Numbered from the stretch's first letter, positions 47,460-56,986 are shown. The stretch is DNA of 64,000 bases from an uncultured Clostridia bacterium (GCA_934120395.1 CAKOTZ010000008.1:1-64000), one strand, 5' to 3'. Notes: generated by a model not told the origin, from the sequence alone. Translations and numbers: made by a program.

Positions 47460-48074
47460 ATGAATGAATATCTTCCAACAAAAACAAATTTGATGAGAAT
47501 ACAAGATACGATTAGACTTTCTAAACAGGGACAAAGTTTACTTGAAAGAAAACGTATTATTCTTGTAAAGGAAAAAGAGAAATATGCTGAAAGAGCTATT
47601 GAATTACGAAATCAGATGGAAAATTTATTTAAGGAAGCATATTTATTATTGCAAGAAGCTAGTCTTGACATGGGAATGGAAAGAATAAGCAATTTGGCGA
47701 ATGGTATAAAGAAGGAAAATAGTATAGATATAAAGTATAAGACAATTATGGGAGTAGAAATTCCATCTGTAATTTGGGAAACACAAGAAAATAATAAGCT
47801 AAATTACGGGTTTTATGAAACTGCTATTTCGTTAGATAAAGCTGTATTAAAATTTAATGAAATAAAAGAAAAGATGCTTATATTAGCAGAATTGGAGAAT
47901 ACAGTTAAAAGATTAGAATTAAGTATTACAAAAGTACAAACTCGTTCTAATGCTTTGGAAAATATCATCATTCCAGAAAATCAAAAAATAGAAAAAAGCA
48001 TACAAAATGCTTTAGATGAAAAGGAAAGAGAAGATTTCTCTAGGTTAAAGGTTGTGAAAAGGAGAAGATTATAA
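47460..48074 (+). CDS. ntpD: V-type ATPase subunit D
   Basis: 204 residues behind AAAGGAGTG. An all-helical coiled-coil protein with the family start PTKTNLMRIQDTIRLSKQG and the C-terminal TRSNALENIIIPE segment. It forms the central rotor shaft with subunit F. The last gene of the V-ATPase set; pepF follows 3 bp after. Confidence 0.93.
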   Translation: MNEYLPTKTNLMRIQDTIRLSKQGQSLLERKRIILVKEKEKYAERAIELRNQMENLFKEAYLLLQEASLDMGMERISNLANGIKKENSIDIKYKTIMGVEIPSVIWETQENNKLNYGFYETAISLDKAVLKFNEIKEKMLILAELENTVKRLELSITKVQTRSNALENIIIPENQKIEKSIQNALDEKEREDFSRLKVVKRRRL

Positions 48075-48077
48075 TAT

Positions 48078-49838
48078 ATGAGTAAATGGGATTTAACTAC
48101 AATTTTTAAAACTTTAGATGAGTGGCAAATTGAGAAGGAAGAAATAGAAAACCTGACAGAGCAAATAGGAAAATATCAGGGGAAACTAGAAGAAAGCTCT
48201 AACAATATTTTAGAATGTTATACATTGTATGAAAAAATATTAGAGAAATTTGAAAAAGTATATGCTTATGCCATGTTAAATTATCATCAAAACATGGCAG
48301 ATACATCAAGAATTGCTTTATATAAAGACGTAGAAAGTTTAGGAACAAGAATTTCTATGGAAACTTCATTTATAACTCCAGAATTAAGTCAAATAGATAA
48401 AGAAAAACTAATACAATACGTAAACGAAAATAAGAATTTGCAAAGATATAAAAGAATTATAGATGAAATAATAGAAAATAAAAAGCATGTTTTAAGTAGA
48501 GAAGGAGAAAAAATAATTGCAAGTTTTGGGGAGGTATTTAGTGCAAGCGAAAACAGTTATGACATTTTTACTGAAACTGAGTTTGAGTTTCCAGAAATTA
48601 TTGGCGAAAATGGAGAAAAAGTAAAAATAACACATGCAAACTATTCAAAATATTTAATGAGTAAAAATCAAGAAGTAAGAAAACAGGCATTTAATTCAAT
48701 GTATTCTTTATATAAAAAACATATAAATACAATAACAGAGCTATATTTGGCAAGGGTAAAGGAAAGAGTTGTAGAAAGTAAGCTTCGCAAGTATGACTCA
48801 TCTTTAGATTCTGCTGTTCATGCGGACGATGCAACTAAAGCTGTATATGATAGCTTGGTAAAGGTTGTAGACGACAAATTATATTTAAATCATAGATATT
48901 TAAAATTAAAGAAAAAGTTATTAGCTAATAATGAAATCCATCTATATGATGTATATGTAAATGTTTTAGAAGTAGAAAACAAAGAAATAAAATATGAAGA
49001 TGCACAAACGGTGGTATTAGATGCATTAAAACCATTAGGAGAGCAATACCAAAATTTATTAAAACAAGCTTTTGCAGAAAGTTGGCTTGATGTATATCCA
49101 GCAGAGAATAAAAAAAGTGGTGCATATAGCCTAGGTGTATATGGCTGTCATCCATATGTCTTGTTAAATTATACAAATCAAGAGGAAGATGTTAGTACCA
49201 TTGCACATGAATTAGGTCATGCAATACATTCATACTATTCTAACAGTAATCAAAATGTAATTGATGCAAACTATACAATTATGGTAGCAGAAGTTGCCTC
49301 TACTGTTAATGAAATTATTTTAGGGCAATATTTAATTAATAAAGAAGATGATAAGCATAAAAAAGCAGCACTGATTAATAATCAATTAGATAGAATACGA
49401 GCTACTTTAATAAGACAAACAATGTTTGCAGAATTTGAAAAGATAGTCCATGAAAAAATAGAAAAACAAGAAAGCTTAACATCAGATGACTTATGCGAAA
49501 TTTATTATGAACTTAACAAAAAATATTTTGGCGATGATACAGTTATAGATGAACCTATAAAATATGAATGGGCTAGAATACCTCACTTTTACAGTTGTTT
49601 CTATGTTTATAAATATGCAACAGGAATATCATCAGCAATAGCAATAGCAAAAAAGGTATTAGAACAAGGAGAAACTTTTGTAAATAGATATATAGACATG
49701 CTAAAACAAGGATGTAGCAAAAAATCAATTGATTTATTAAAAATGGTTGATGTAGACTTAGAAAGTACAAAGCCATATGAAGAAGCATTTGAATTTTTTG
49801 AGAAAAATTTGGAAGAATTGGAAAAATTAATAGACTAG
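48078..49838 (+). CDS. pepF: Oligoendopeptidase F (M3 family)
   Basis: 586 residues, full length. The zinc motif STIAHELGHAIHSYYS (H-E-x-x-H, about residues 374-389) is followed by the third ligand Glu in AEVASTVNEIILG. A second conserved motif, PHFYSCFYVYKYATG, lies near residues 500-515. It cleaves oligopeptides of about 7-17 residues in the cytosol. It may be co-transcribed with the V-ATPase genes. Confidence 0.95.
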   Translation: MSKWDLTTIFKTLDEWQIEKEEIENLTEQIGKYQGKLEESSNNILECYTLYEKILEKFEKVYAYAMLNYHQNMADTSRIALYKDVESLGTRISMETSFITPELSQIDKEKLIQYVNENKNLQRYKRIIDEIIENKKHVLSREGEKIIASFGEVFSASENSYDIFTETEFEFPEIIGENGEKVKITHANYSKYLMSKNQEVRKQAFNSMYSLYKKHINTITELYLARVKERVVESKLRKYDSSLDSAVHADDATKAVYDSLVKVVDDKLYLNHRYLKLKKKLLANNEIHLYDVYVNVLEVENKEIKYEDAQTVVLDALKPLGEQYQNLLKQAFAESWLDVYPAENKKSGAYSLGVYGCHPYVLLNYTNQEEDVSTIAHELGHAIHSYYSNSNQNVIDANYTIMVAEVASTVNEIILGQYLINKEDDKHKKAALINNQLDRIRATLIRQTMFAEFEKIVHEKIEKQESLTSDDLCEIYYELNKKYFGDDTVIDEPIKYEWARIPHFYSCFYVYKYATGISSAIAIAKKVLEQGETFVNRYIDMLKQGCSKKSIDLLKMVDVDLESTKPYEEAFEFFEKNLEELEKLID

Positions 49839-49852
49839 GAATGGTGAGCAAA

Positions 49853-50996
49853 ATGAAAGAAACATTATATTATAAAGATAATTATAAGACAGACTTTGAA
49901 TCAGTAGTTGTTGAGTGTATAGAAGATAATGGGGTGTACAAAATTGTTTTAGAAAATACAGCATTTTACCCAGAAGGTGGAGGACAAAAAGCTGATATAG
50001 GAAAAATTAATGGAATTTTAGTAAAAGATGTACAAATAAAAAATGATATTATTTATCATACTCTTGAAAAGCCAATAGCAGTTGGAGAAACTGTTATTGG
50101 AAAAGTTGATTTTGAAAGTAGATTTTCTAACATGCAACACCATACTGCAGAACATATTGTTTCGGGCTTAGTTTGCAAAGAATATACTGCTGAAAATGTT
50201 GGATTTCATATGGGGCAGGATGCAGTAACGATGGATTTTAATGTAATTCTTACGAAAGAACAAATAGAAAAAATTGAACAGAAAGCAAATGAAGCTGTTT
50301 TTCAAAATATTGAAATTAAAATAAATAATTACACTAAAGAACAAGTAAAAGATATGCAATATAGGAGCAAAAAAGAACTAGAAGGGATTATACGTATTGT
50401 AGAAATACCAGGATACGATATTTGTGCTTGCTGTGGTTTGCATGTAGAAAAAACTGGTGAAATAGGAATGATAAAACTATTGTCAGTAGAAAAATATAAG
50501 TCTGGTTGTAGGGTTTCAATGATTTGTGGCAAAAAAGCCATTCAGAATTATAATGATATATACAACCAAGTAAATAGCACATCAACATTGTTATCATGTA
50601 AGCATGATGAGGTGTACAATAAAGTAGAAGAATTACAGGAAAAAGTAAAGCAATTGCAACATCAAAATAGATGCTTAGAAGAGAAAATATTTGAAGCGGA
50701 AGTAAACAGCTTAGAGCCAAAGAAAGTACAATTATTATTTAAAGAAGCTTTAGATTCAAATGAAATGAAAAATTTATGCACGAAACTAAAAGAAAAAAGC
50801 TTAGAAATTTCTGCTGTATTTGCAAAGAATGGAGATAATTATCGTTTCCAAATCATGAGTGATAAAATAGATTTAAGACCTATTGCCAAAGAACTTACAA
50901 CAATTTTCCGCGGAAGAGGAGGCGGAAAAGGCGAATACATACAAGGACAAATTACAGCAACTAAAGAAGAAATTGAAAAATATTTTTTACGGTTAA
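49853..50996 (+). CDS. Alanyl-tRNA editing protein (AlaX-type with DHHA1), +1 shift at CGG near the end
   Basis: From the ATG at 49853 (family start KETLYYKDNY). The editing domain has the zinc ligands HHTAEH (about 95-100) and CACCGLHVE, and a coiled coil and DHHA1 domain follow, ending in FRGRGGGKGEYIQGQITA. At 50990-50992 the frame reads TTA CGG TTA. In the zero frame 23 unrelated residues follow that cross the promoter of the next gene. Skipping the C gives TTA GGT TAA, a stop right after the domain end. I take 50996 as the real end (about 380 residues). Confidence 0.8.
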
Positions 50997-51024
50997 TACT
51001 CTTTTTTTATGACATAAAATGCAG

Positions 51025-51030
51025 TATAAT
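51025..51030 (+). promoter_or_regulatory. -10 element before the phosphodiester glycosidase gene
   Basis: TATAAT at 51025-51030, preceded by a T-rich stretch, without a good -35 box. It lies inside the spurious zero-frame extension of the upstream editing protein, which supports an earlier stop for that gene. Confidence 0.5.
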
Positions 51031-51060
51031 AGTATCCGATAAAACGAAGGGAGAATTGTA

Positions 51061-52122
51061 ATGGATATTGATACAATGACTAATGTAATACTTAATAATC
51101 CCTATGATTTAAAGGAGAATGAAAAGAAAGGTAATAGTAAGAAACCTAAAAAGGAGAAAAAAAACAAAAAGGGTTTTAAGAAAACTTTAATTAAAATATT
51201 AAAAATTTTGCTTATTATTTTTATAGCGGGTGTTATTTTCTTATTCTTATTTTTTAAGACAAGTTTATTTCAAAAGTACAAAGAGTTATGGGTGCAAACT
51301 GCTATGAGCACAATGAATCATCAGTATTTAGCTACATGGTTTTTGTCTGATGACGAAATTGCGGAAATAATGCAGAAACTTTCAGTTGATAATAGCGAAA
51401 ATTCTGACCCATCTAAAATAAAGATAACAAACAAGAAAAACGAAATAAAATATGAAAAAATAAGTGGTAAGAATTATGTTGGTTATGTTTTAATTATAGG
51501 AAATCCAAGTAGGGTTCAATTGGTAGATACAAGACAAAAAACAACGGGAACAAAATTAAGTCAGATTGTAAAGGAAAAAGGAGCAATTGCCGGAATTAAT
51601 GCAGGTGGTTTTGCTGACGATGGTGGACATGGCAAGGGAAATAAATTAGTAGATGCGGTTATTATAGATAAAAAACTTGTAAATGGAGATGCTAAAACAA
51701 AATATAGTTTAATAGGTTTATCTAAGGAAGGCAAATTAATACTAGGTAAATATACTTATCAAGAAGCTATTAATGTAGGAATTAATTCAGCAGTAGAATT
51801 TGGTCCATTTATAATTGTAAATGGAAATAAACAAATAAAAAACGAAAATTCTGGTGGAATACAGCCAAGAATGGCTATTGGGCAAAAGAGAGATGGAACT
51901 TTAATTTTTGTTTCGATAGATGGAAGACAACCAGGTTATAGTTTAGGAGCAACTTTGCTTGAATTGCAAAATATTTTTGAAAAATATGGAGCCTATAATG
52001 CGGCAAACCTAGATGGAGGTTCTTCGGCAACCATGTATTATGAAAATAAGGTAGTTAACAAACCGTCAACACCTATGGGCGAAAGATATTTGCCCAATGC
52101 ATTTATAGTGAAAAATGAATAA
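51061..52122 (+). CDS. Phosphodiester glycosidase (NAGPA/DUF2233) membrane-anchored protein
   Basis: 353 residues. A lysine-rich cytosolic N-terminus (about 20-45) and one transmembrane helix (ILLIIFIAGVIFLFLFF) are followed by the extracellular NAGPA domain: GAIAGINAGGFADDGG, PRMAIGQKRDGTLIFVSIDG and NLDGGSSATMYY (about 308-320). Such enzymes hydrolyse GlcNAc-phosphodiester bonds, for instance in teichoic acids or exopolysaccharide. The GGGAG site precedes the ATG. Confidence 0.9.
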   Translation: MDIDTMTNVILNNPYDLKENEKKGNSKKPKKEKKNKKGFKKTLIKILKILLIIFIAGVIFLFLFFKTSLFQKYKELWVQTAMSTMNHQYLATWFLSDDEIAEIMQKLSVDNSENSDPSKIKITNKKNEIKYEKISGKNYVGYVLIIGNPSRVQLVDTRQKTTGTKLSQIVKEKGAIAGINAGGFADDGGHGKGNKLVDAVIIDKKLVNGDAKTKYSLIGLSKEGKLILGKYTYQEAINVGINSAVEFGPFIIVNGNKQIKNENSGGIQPRMAIGQKRDGTLIFVSIDGRQPGYSLGATLLELQNIFEKYGAYNAANLDGGSSATMYYENKVVNKPSTPMGERYLPNAFIVKNE

Positions 52123-52138
52123 TTTTATATTTTAAAAG

Positions 52139-52163
52139 GATACTAGTAATAGTATCTTTTTTT
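52139..52163 (+). terminator. Rho-independent terminator directly before an SD sequence
   Basis: GGATACTA-GTAA-TAGTATC hairpin followed by a seven-T run, then GGAGG of the next gene within five bases. Readthrough would be needed to express the EAL gene from upstream, so it could act as an attenuator. No separate promoter was recognised. Confidence 0.6.
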
Positions 52164-52177
52164 TGGAGGTTAAAATA

Positions 52178-52957
52178 ATGAAAACGGAAAGATTGAGAAA
52201 GGAAATGGAGCAAGCTATAGAAAAAGAAGAGTTTATTGTATATTTGCAACCAAAGTTTTTTACAGAAAACGAAACATTGGCGGGGGCTGAGGCTTTAGTA
52301 AGGTGGCAACATCCTCAAAAAGGTTTTTTATTGCCAAATGCATTTATTCCTAATTTCGAAAAAAATGGATTAATAGAAGCTTTAGATACCTATGTTTTAG
52401 AACAAATATGTAAGAAACAAAAACAATGGAAAGAAAAAAACTATACAGAAGTTTCGATTGCTGTTAATGAATCAAAATTACATTTGTTTAACAGTAAACA
52501 TACTGAAACTTTAATGGCAACTCTTAATAAATATGGAGTATCTCCTAATTTAATAGAGCTTGAAATGACAGAAAGCACGGTGGTTCATAATATAGAGGAA
52601 GCCAAACGAGCCGAAAAAAAAGTACATGAACTAGGCTTCTGTGTTTCGATGGATGATTTTGGAACAGGTTATTCGTCTTTTAGTATGTTAAAAGATATTC
52701 ATATAGATATTTTAAAGATGGATAAAAGCTTTTTTGATGAAATCTTATCTAATGAACGAGCTAAAGCTATAGTAGAATCAGTTATCCAAATGGCTAAACG
52801 TTTAGAAATAAAAACTGTTGCAGAGGGTATCGAGACGAAAGAACAGGTTGAATATTTAAGGAAAATAGGATGTGACATTATTCAGGGATATTATTTTTCT
52901 AAGCCAATGACAATAGATGAATTTGAAAAAAAATATTTAAAAAAGAATAAGACGTAG
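52178..52957 (+). CDS. EAL-domain c-di-GMP phosphodiesterase
   Basis: 259 residues from the ATG at 52178 behind TTGGAGG. The whole protein is one EAL domain, and its active site is complete: AEALVRW (the EAL triad), IELEMTES, DDFGTGYSS, KMDKSF and AEGIETKEQVE. No sensory or GGDEF domain and no membrane segment, so it is cytosolic. It lowers c-di-GMP, which often controls pili and sessile behaviour; the pilin-like genes in this window may be relevant. Confidence 0.95.
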   Translation: MKTERLRKEMEQAIEKEEFIVYLQPKFFTENETLAGAEALVRWQHPQKGFLLPNAFIPNFEKNGLIEALDTYVLEQICKKQKQWKEKNYTEVSIAVNESKLHLFNSKHTETLMATLNKYGVSPNLIELEMTESTVVHNIEEAKRAEKKVHELGFCVSMDDFGTGYSSFSMLKDIHIDILKMDKSFFDEILSNERAKAIVESVIQMAKRLEIKTVAEGIETKEQVEYLRKIGCDIIQGYYFSKPMTIDEFEKKYLKKNKT

Positions 52958-53005
52958 TGTTATTTGTAGAAAAATGTGGTAAAATAATGTATTAAAGGTG
53001 GTAAA

Positions 53006-53719
53006 ATGAAAAGTAACAAATCGAAGTATTTTAAAATTATATTAACTGTATTAGCAGTTTTATTTATAGCTGGTATAATATGGAAACTAGCACCGCTTAT
53101 GACAAATTTATCAACACATGAAGGACAAGTACAGTTTAAAGAGCAAATCAATAATATGGGCGTTACAGGAGGATTGATGCTAATGGGGCTAGAATTGTTG
53201 CAAATTATTCTAGTTGTATTACCAGCAGAACCATTAGAGGTATTAGCAGGTATGTGCTATGGAACTTGGGGAGGATTTCTTTTTATAACTTTTGCATCTT
53301 TTATAAGTACTATAATGATTTATTTTTTGGTTGCAAAATTAGGCAAGAAGGTATTGGAAAATTTTATTTCAAAAGAGAAAATTGAAAAAATTGAAAATAG
53401 TAAATTTTTGCAAGATACTAGCAGATTGGAATTTATTATGGCTTTGCTATTCTTTATACCAGGAACTCCAAAGGATTTATTGGTATACATAGGTGCCTTG
53501 CTTCCAATTAAGCCAATGCATTTTATTTTAATTTCAACATTTGCTAGATTTCCTTCAATTATTTCATCAACAATGGTAGGAAATAGTTTGACAAAGGGAG
53601 AATGGATAATTTCCTTAATTATATATGGTATAACTTTTGTAATTACTGCTATTGGAATATACGTTTCTAAACGCAAGGGTGGAAAAGAAGCAAATGAAAT
53701 TATGAATATAATAAAATAA
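53006..53719 (+). CDS. TVP38/TMEM64 (VTT-domain) membrane protein
   Basis: 237 residues, about five hydrophobic segments. The VTT domain shows MGLELLQIILVVLPAEPLEVLAG and FFIPGTPKDLLVYIGAL, with the re-entrant loops typical of the DedA/TMEM41 superfamily of lipid scramblases. AAGGTGG precedes the ATG. A lipid-carrier transport role is plausible by family analogy with the DUF368 protein at 342, but unproven. Confidence 0.85.
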   Translation: MKSNKSKYFKIILTVLAVLFIAGIIWKLAPLMTNLSTHEGQVQFKEQINNMGVTGGLMLMGLELLQIILVVLPAEPLEVLAGMCYGTWGGFLFITFASFISTIMIYFLVAKLGKKVLENFISKEKIEKIENSKFLQDTSRLEFIMALLFFIPGTPKDLLVYIGALLPIKPMHFILISTFARFPSIISSTMVGNSLTKGEWIISLIIYGITFVITAIGIYVSKRKGGKEANEIMNIIK

Positions 53720-53756
53720 AGATATGGTCAAAAATAATGACCATATCTTTATTTTA
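53720..53756. terminator. Bidirectional terminator between VTT and asnB genes
   Basis: AAAGATATGGTCA and TGACCATATCTTT form a perfect stem with T residues on each side, serving the two converging genes. Confidence 0.85.
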
Positions 53757-55602
53757 AATTTCAATTTTAGGCTTATATACCTCAAGCCACATGTTTACTT
53801 GAAGTAAATATGCAATAAGCTGTGGACCAGTCATAAGTTGACCGAACCAAGGTCTTGTAAATGCTCTGCCATCTGTTTGTAATATTTCATCAATATATTT
53901 TTGATTTAATAAATCAAAAATCGGAGCATTAGAATTTGACATTACTTGTTCTTGAAACAATTTTTTTACTGTTGCAAGATAATTTGGATTATGAGTTTTA
54001 GGATATGGGCTTTTTTTACGATACACAATTTCATCAGGTAAATAATCTTTCATAATATAACGTAATAAGCCTTTTTCTCTGCCATTCAAAGCTTTCATTT
54101 CCCAAGGAATATTCCAAACGTATTGAACCAGACGATAATCACAAAATGGAACACGAAGTTCAAAACCGTTAAACATAGACATTTTATCAGAACGTTCTAA
54201 AAGTGTTTGCATAAACCAATTTAGGTTTAAATAAAATATTTTTCTTTTTTCAGCTGTTTCATGACTATCGGTATCCAGAATATTAACTTCTTTTAGACTT
54301 TCATGATATTTAAAGTCAATGTAATTTTTTAACTCAATTTTATTACTAATGTCTGGATTCAAAAGCTTTTGTCTTTCAGAAATTGCAATTGACCAAGGGA
54401 AAGTATTGCTTTTTAGAGCATCTTCTCTAAAAAACCATGGATAGCCACCAAAAATTTCATCTGCACATTCTCCAGATAAAGCAACCGTAGCATCATTTTT
54501 TATTTGTTTGCAAAAAAGAAGGAAGGACGAGTCTACATCAGCCATTCCGGGAAAATCTCTTGCAATCATAGCACTTTTCAAAGCAGTGGCCAATTCTGGA
54601 GTATCAATTAGAACTGTATGGTGTTTTGTGTTGCAAGTTTTAGTCATTATATCAATGTAGTAATTATCTGAGTTAGGCTGAAAGTCACTTTTTACAAAAT
54701 TTTTATCATTATCAATATAGTCTACAGAATATGTGTTTAGCTGTTTACCATGGTTATTATAGTAATCACTAGCAAATTTAGTAATTATGCTTGAATCTAA
54801 GCCGCCTGAAAGCATGGTACAAAGAGGAACATCCGATACTAGTTGACGATGAATAGCATCTTCTAATAAAAATTTAATTTTACCGCAAGTTTTATTAAAA
54901 TTATCAGTATGCTCATAGTTTTCAAGTTTCCAGTATCTATGAATATGCATGCCAGAAACATTGAAAACAGCGAAATGTGCAGGTCTTATTTCATAAATAT
55001 TCTTAAAAACTGTATTTCCAGGAGAATGAGATGGACCCAGACCAAACAGTTCACATAACCCAGTTTTGTCGATTTTTGTTTCTACTTCTGGATATTTTAA
55101 AATTGATTTTATTTCTGATGCAAATACAAGGGTATTATCAATTTGTGAATAATAAAGAGGCTTAATGCCAAAATGGTCTCTTGCTAAAAATAGTTCGTTT
55201 TTATTTGCATTCCAAATAGCAAAAGCAAAAATTCCATTTAGTTTTGATACCACTTCATTACCAAAGTGAATATATGCTTTTAATAGAACCTCTGTGTCAC
55301 AGTGTCCGTTCAAAATTAAAACCAGCTAAAACCAACTCTTTTCTTAGTTCATCAGTATTATAAATTTGACCATTATAAACTATTGTATAAGTATTTCCTT
55401 CATAGCTAACTTGCATTGGTTGTTTTCCGCCTTTTGGATCAATAACGATTAATCGTCGATGCCCAAGGCAAATATGTTTTTCTACGTAGATTCCTCTTTC
55501 GTCAGGACCACGTTTAGAAAGTTCGTCAGTCATTTGATTTAAAACATTTTTATAGCTTGAAATATCCTTTGTGAAGTTTATAAAACCAGTAATTCCACAC
55601 AT
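53754..55602 (-). CDS. asnB: Asparagine synthase (glutamine-hydrolysing), +1 shift at CGG
   Basis: ATG at complement 55602 gives MCGITGFINF, with Cys2 as the glutaminase nucleophile, and GHRRLIVID. At complement(55306..55308) the frame reads GAA CGG ACA CTG TGA and stops. Removing the C gives GAA GGA CAC TGT and the conserved FEGHCDTEVLLKAY, then an open frame to 53754 (about 615 residues). The synthase domain has the SGGLDSS PP-loop and DKMSMFNGFELRVPF. GGAGG lies before the start. Makes asparagine from aspartate, ATP and glutamine. Confidence 0.92.
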
Positions 55603-55659
55603 AATATTCCTCCTGAAAATTTAATTTGTTATTTATTATATGTAAATTTTGCAGAAGTA

Positions 55660-55688
55660 TTGACAAAAATTAAAAATCCTTGTATACT
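55660..55688 (+). promoter_or_regulatory. Promoter of rpmF
   Basis: TTGACA (55660-55665), 17 bp, TATACT (55683-55688), a near-consensus promoter 68 bp before the L32 start. Confidence 0.8.
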
Positions 55689-55756
55689 TTTATAAGTATT
55701 AAAAAGTGCAATATATACTCATTTATATATAATTGAGATTCAAGGAGGGAATAAGA

Positions 55757-55939
55757 ATGGCACAACCAAAAAGAAGATGGTCAAAAGCAAGAACAGGTCA
55801 CAAAAGATCTACTTGGAAATTAGAAAATCAAAATTTATCAACTTGTAAACATTGTCATGAACCAGTATTACAACACAGAGTATGTGGTAATTGCGGATAT
55901 TACAATGGAAAAGAAGTTGTAGCAAAAAAAGCTGAATAA
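55757..55939 (+). CDS. rpmF: 50S ribosomal protein L32
   Basis: 60 residues from the ATG at 55757 behind AAGGAGGG; an upstream in-frame ATG is rejected. The sequence MAQPKRRWSKARTGHKRS is the L32 N-terminus. The zinc ribbon is intact (CKHC near residue 31 and CGNC near 44), so it is the C+ form. In the ribosome it lies near the exit tunnel. A strong terminator follows. Confidence 0.95.
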   Translation: MAQPKRRWSKARTGHKRSTWKLENQNLSTCKHCHEPVLQHRVCGNCGYYNGKEVVAKKAE

Positions 55940-55957
55940 TTAGAAGAAGACGTCATT

Positions 55958-56010
55958 TAGGAGCATTTAAATAAGTATTATCCTTATTTAAATGCTCCTA
56001 ATGCTTTTTT
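55958..56010 (+). terminator. Long perfect terminator after rpmF
   Basis: TAGGAGCATTTAAATAAG pairs with CTTATTTAAATGCTCCTA (18 bp) across a short loop, followed by a T6 run. Confidence 0.9.
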
Positions 56011-56047
56011 AAACAAATTGTGAAAATTTGTAAATACTGTAGACAAA

Positions 56048-56266
56048 TAAAAAATAAACCATTCTACTTTTGACGGAGATGAATGGTTTATTTAAATCTA
56101 TTCCGGCAAAACCGTATCTAACGGAATTGTCATTTCCTTTTTTTATTATACTCTAATTGGAGTGATAAAGTCAATAAAATATTAAAATTAATTTTTGACA
56201 ATATAAATACAAATTACAATTTATAGTTAAAGAAAAGTAGGACTCCTATAGAAGTCCTACTAGAAA
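56048..56266. other. Intergenic region with hairpins and no ORF
   Basis: AAATAAACCATTC at 56053-56065 pairs with GAATGGTTTATTT at 56082-56094, a bidirectional terminator-like stem. A GC-richer segment (CCGGCAAAACCGT...AACGGAATT, 56103-56131) may fold. A further hairpin, GTAGGACTCC-TATA-GAAGTCCTAC (56238-56262), ends the minus-strand gene that follows. No coding potential was seen. Confidence 0.5.
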
Positions 56267-56533
56267 TTAATGAAAACGAATACGATAATAAAAATTATTG
56301 TTCTGGTCTCTAACCTTAACCTGCTGAATGATTACCATTCCTTTTTCTTCAAGTACAGTCTGAACAGTCTGCAAATCAGCTTCAGGAATGAAAAGCATTT
56401 TTGTGCCGGTAGAGGCTTTTTCAACTGCAGTAGTAATTTCCTGCTTAGTATAAGCTTCAGATACTTCTGGAGAAGCAAAGCCAAAGCTAAAAACAGTGAT
56501 AGCCAGTAACATAGTTGCAAATACCTTTTTCAT
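56267..56533 (-). CDS. Small secreted protein, paralogue 1
   Basis: 88 residues with a signal peptide (MKKVFATMLLAITVFSFGFA, likely cleaved after SPEVSEA). The mature part, about 60 residues, reads YTKQEITTAVEKASTG...MLFIPEADLQTVQTVLEEKG and ends FYYRIRFH. It resembles the protein at 56686 in layout. GGATG ribosome binding region. The codon choice and base content are richer in GC than the neighbours, so it may be transferred. I do not recognise a family. Confidence 0.6.
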   Translation of the reverse strand: MKKVFATMLLAITVFSFGFASPEVSEAYTKQEITTAVEKASTGTKMLFIPEADLQTVQTVLEEKGMVIIQQVKVRDQNNNFYYRIRFH

Positions 56534-56552
56534 TTTTTTTCATCCTTTCTCT

Positions 56553-56570
56553 ACATCGCAATTGTGATGT
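56553..56570 (-). promoter_or_regulatory. Leader palindrome of paralogue 1
   Basis: ACATCGCAATTGTGATGT is an 18-bp near-palindrome (one pair of mismatches) between a -10-like TATAAT and the ribosome binding site. The equivalent site of paralogue 2 has the same CAATTG core, so it is conserved through the duplication. It may be an operator or RNA hairpin. Confidence 0.5.
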
Positions 56571-56685
56571 AAAACAAAATAATATTAAACATAAATAAAT
56601 TATACTACATTTTGCCAATATAAGCAAGAAATATAGAAAAAGCAGGGTTACGGGAGTAACTCTGCTTTTGAAAAAGGATGCCTTA

Positions 56686-56949
56686 TTAATATGAAATACT
56701 AAAAAAAACATCTGGAGTATTGTTAGATGGAATACGACATATTTTTGTTACTCTATGCCCCTTATCATACAATACCTCGAGGAAGATTAGAAGGTCTTCT
56801 TCTCGAACAAGTAATTTGCCATTAATTGAATCAACAGAATCAACGGCAGATATAGCTTGTTCTTTCGACATTGCGGCTTCAGTAGTTGAAAAATTGAAAG
56901 TGCAAAATACAGTTGCAACAATCATTAAACTTGCAAAAAACCGTTTCAT
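56686..56949 (-). CDS. Small secreted protein, paralogue 2
   Basis: 87 residues with a signal peptide (MKRFFASLMIVATVFCTFNF). The mature part has AMSKEQAISAVDSVDSIN...LLVREEDLLIFLEVLYDKGH, the same pattern as the protein at 56267 (helix, then L-L/F-I-x-E-x-D-L, then a helix ending K-G), so the two are tandem duplicates. Codon 3 is CGG and must be read as normal sense for the signal peptide to form. Function unknown. Confidence 0.6.
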   Translation of the reverse strand: MKRFFASLMIVATVFCTFNFSTTEAAMSKEQAISAVDSVDSINGKLLVREEDLLIFLEVLYDKGHRVTKICRIPSNNTPDVFFSISY

Positions 56950-56970
56950 TTTAATTCATCCTTTCTCATA

Positions 56971-56986
56971 CATTGCAATTGCAATG
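56971..56986 (-). promoter_or_regulatory. Perfect 16-bp palindrome before paralogue 2
   Basis: CATTGCAATTGCAATG is a perfect palindrome in the leader of the 56686 gene, at the same position as a related near-palindrome before the 56267 gene. Possible operator or mRNA hairpin. Confidence 0.5.

Noticed and set aside
49841..51061. The zero-frame C-terminal tail of the alanyl-tRNA editing protein up to 51061.
   Set aside because: It follows a CGG shift site, has no family similarity that I can see, and overlaps the promoter and ribosome binding site of the next gene.
30442..55602. Calling the eight CGG-broken genes pseudogenes or plain sequencing errors.
   Set aside because: All eight breaks have the same base, codon and Gly frame, on both strands, and the remainder of each gene is intact. 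An artefact is still possible and is stated as the main alternative.
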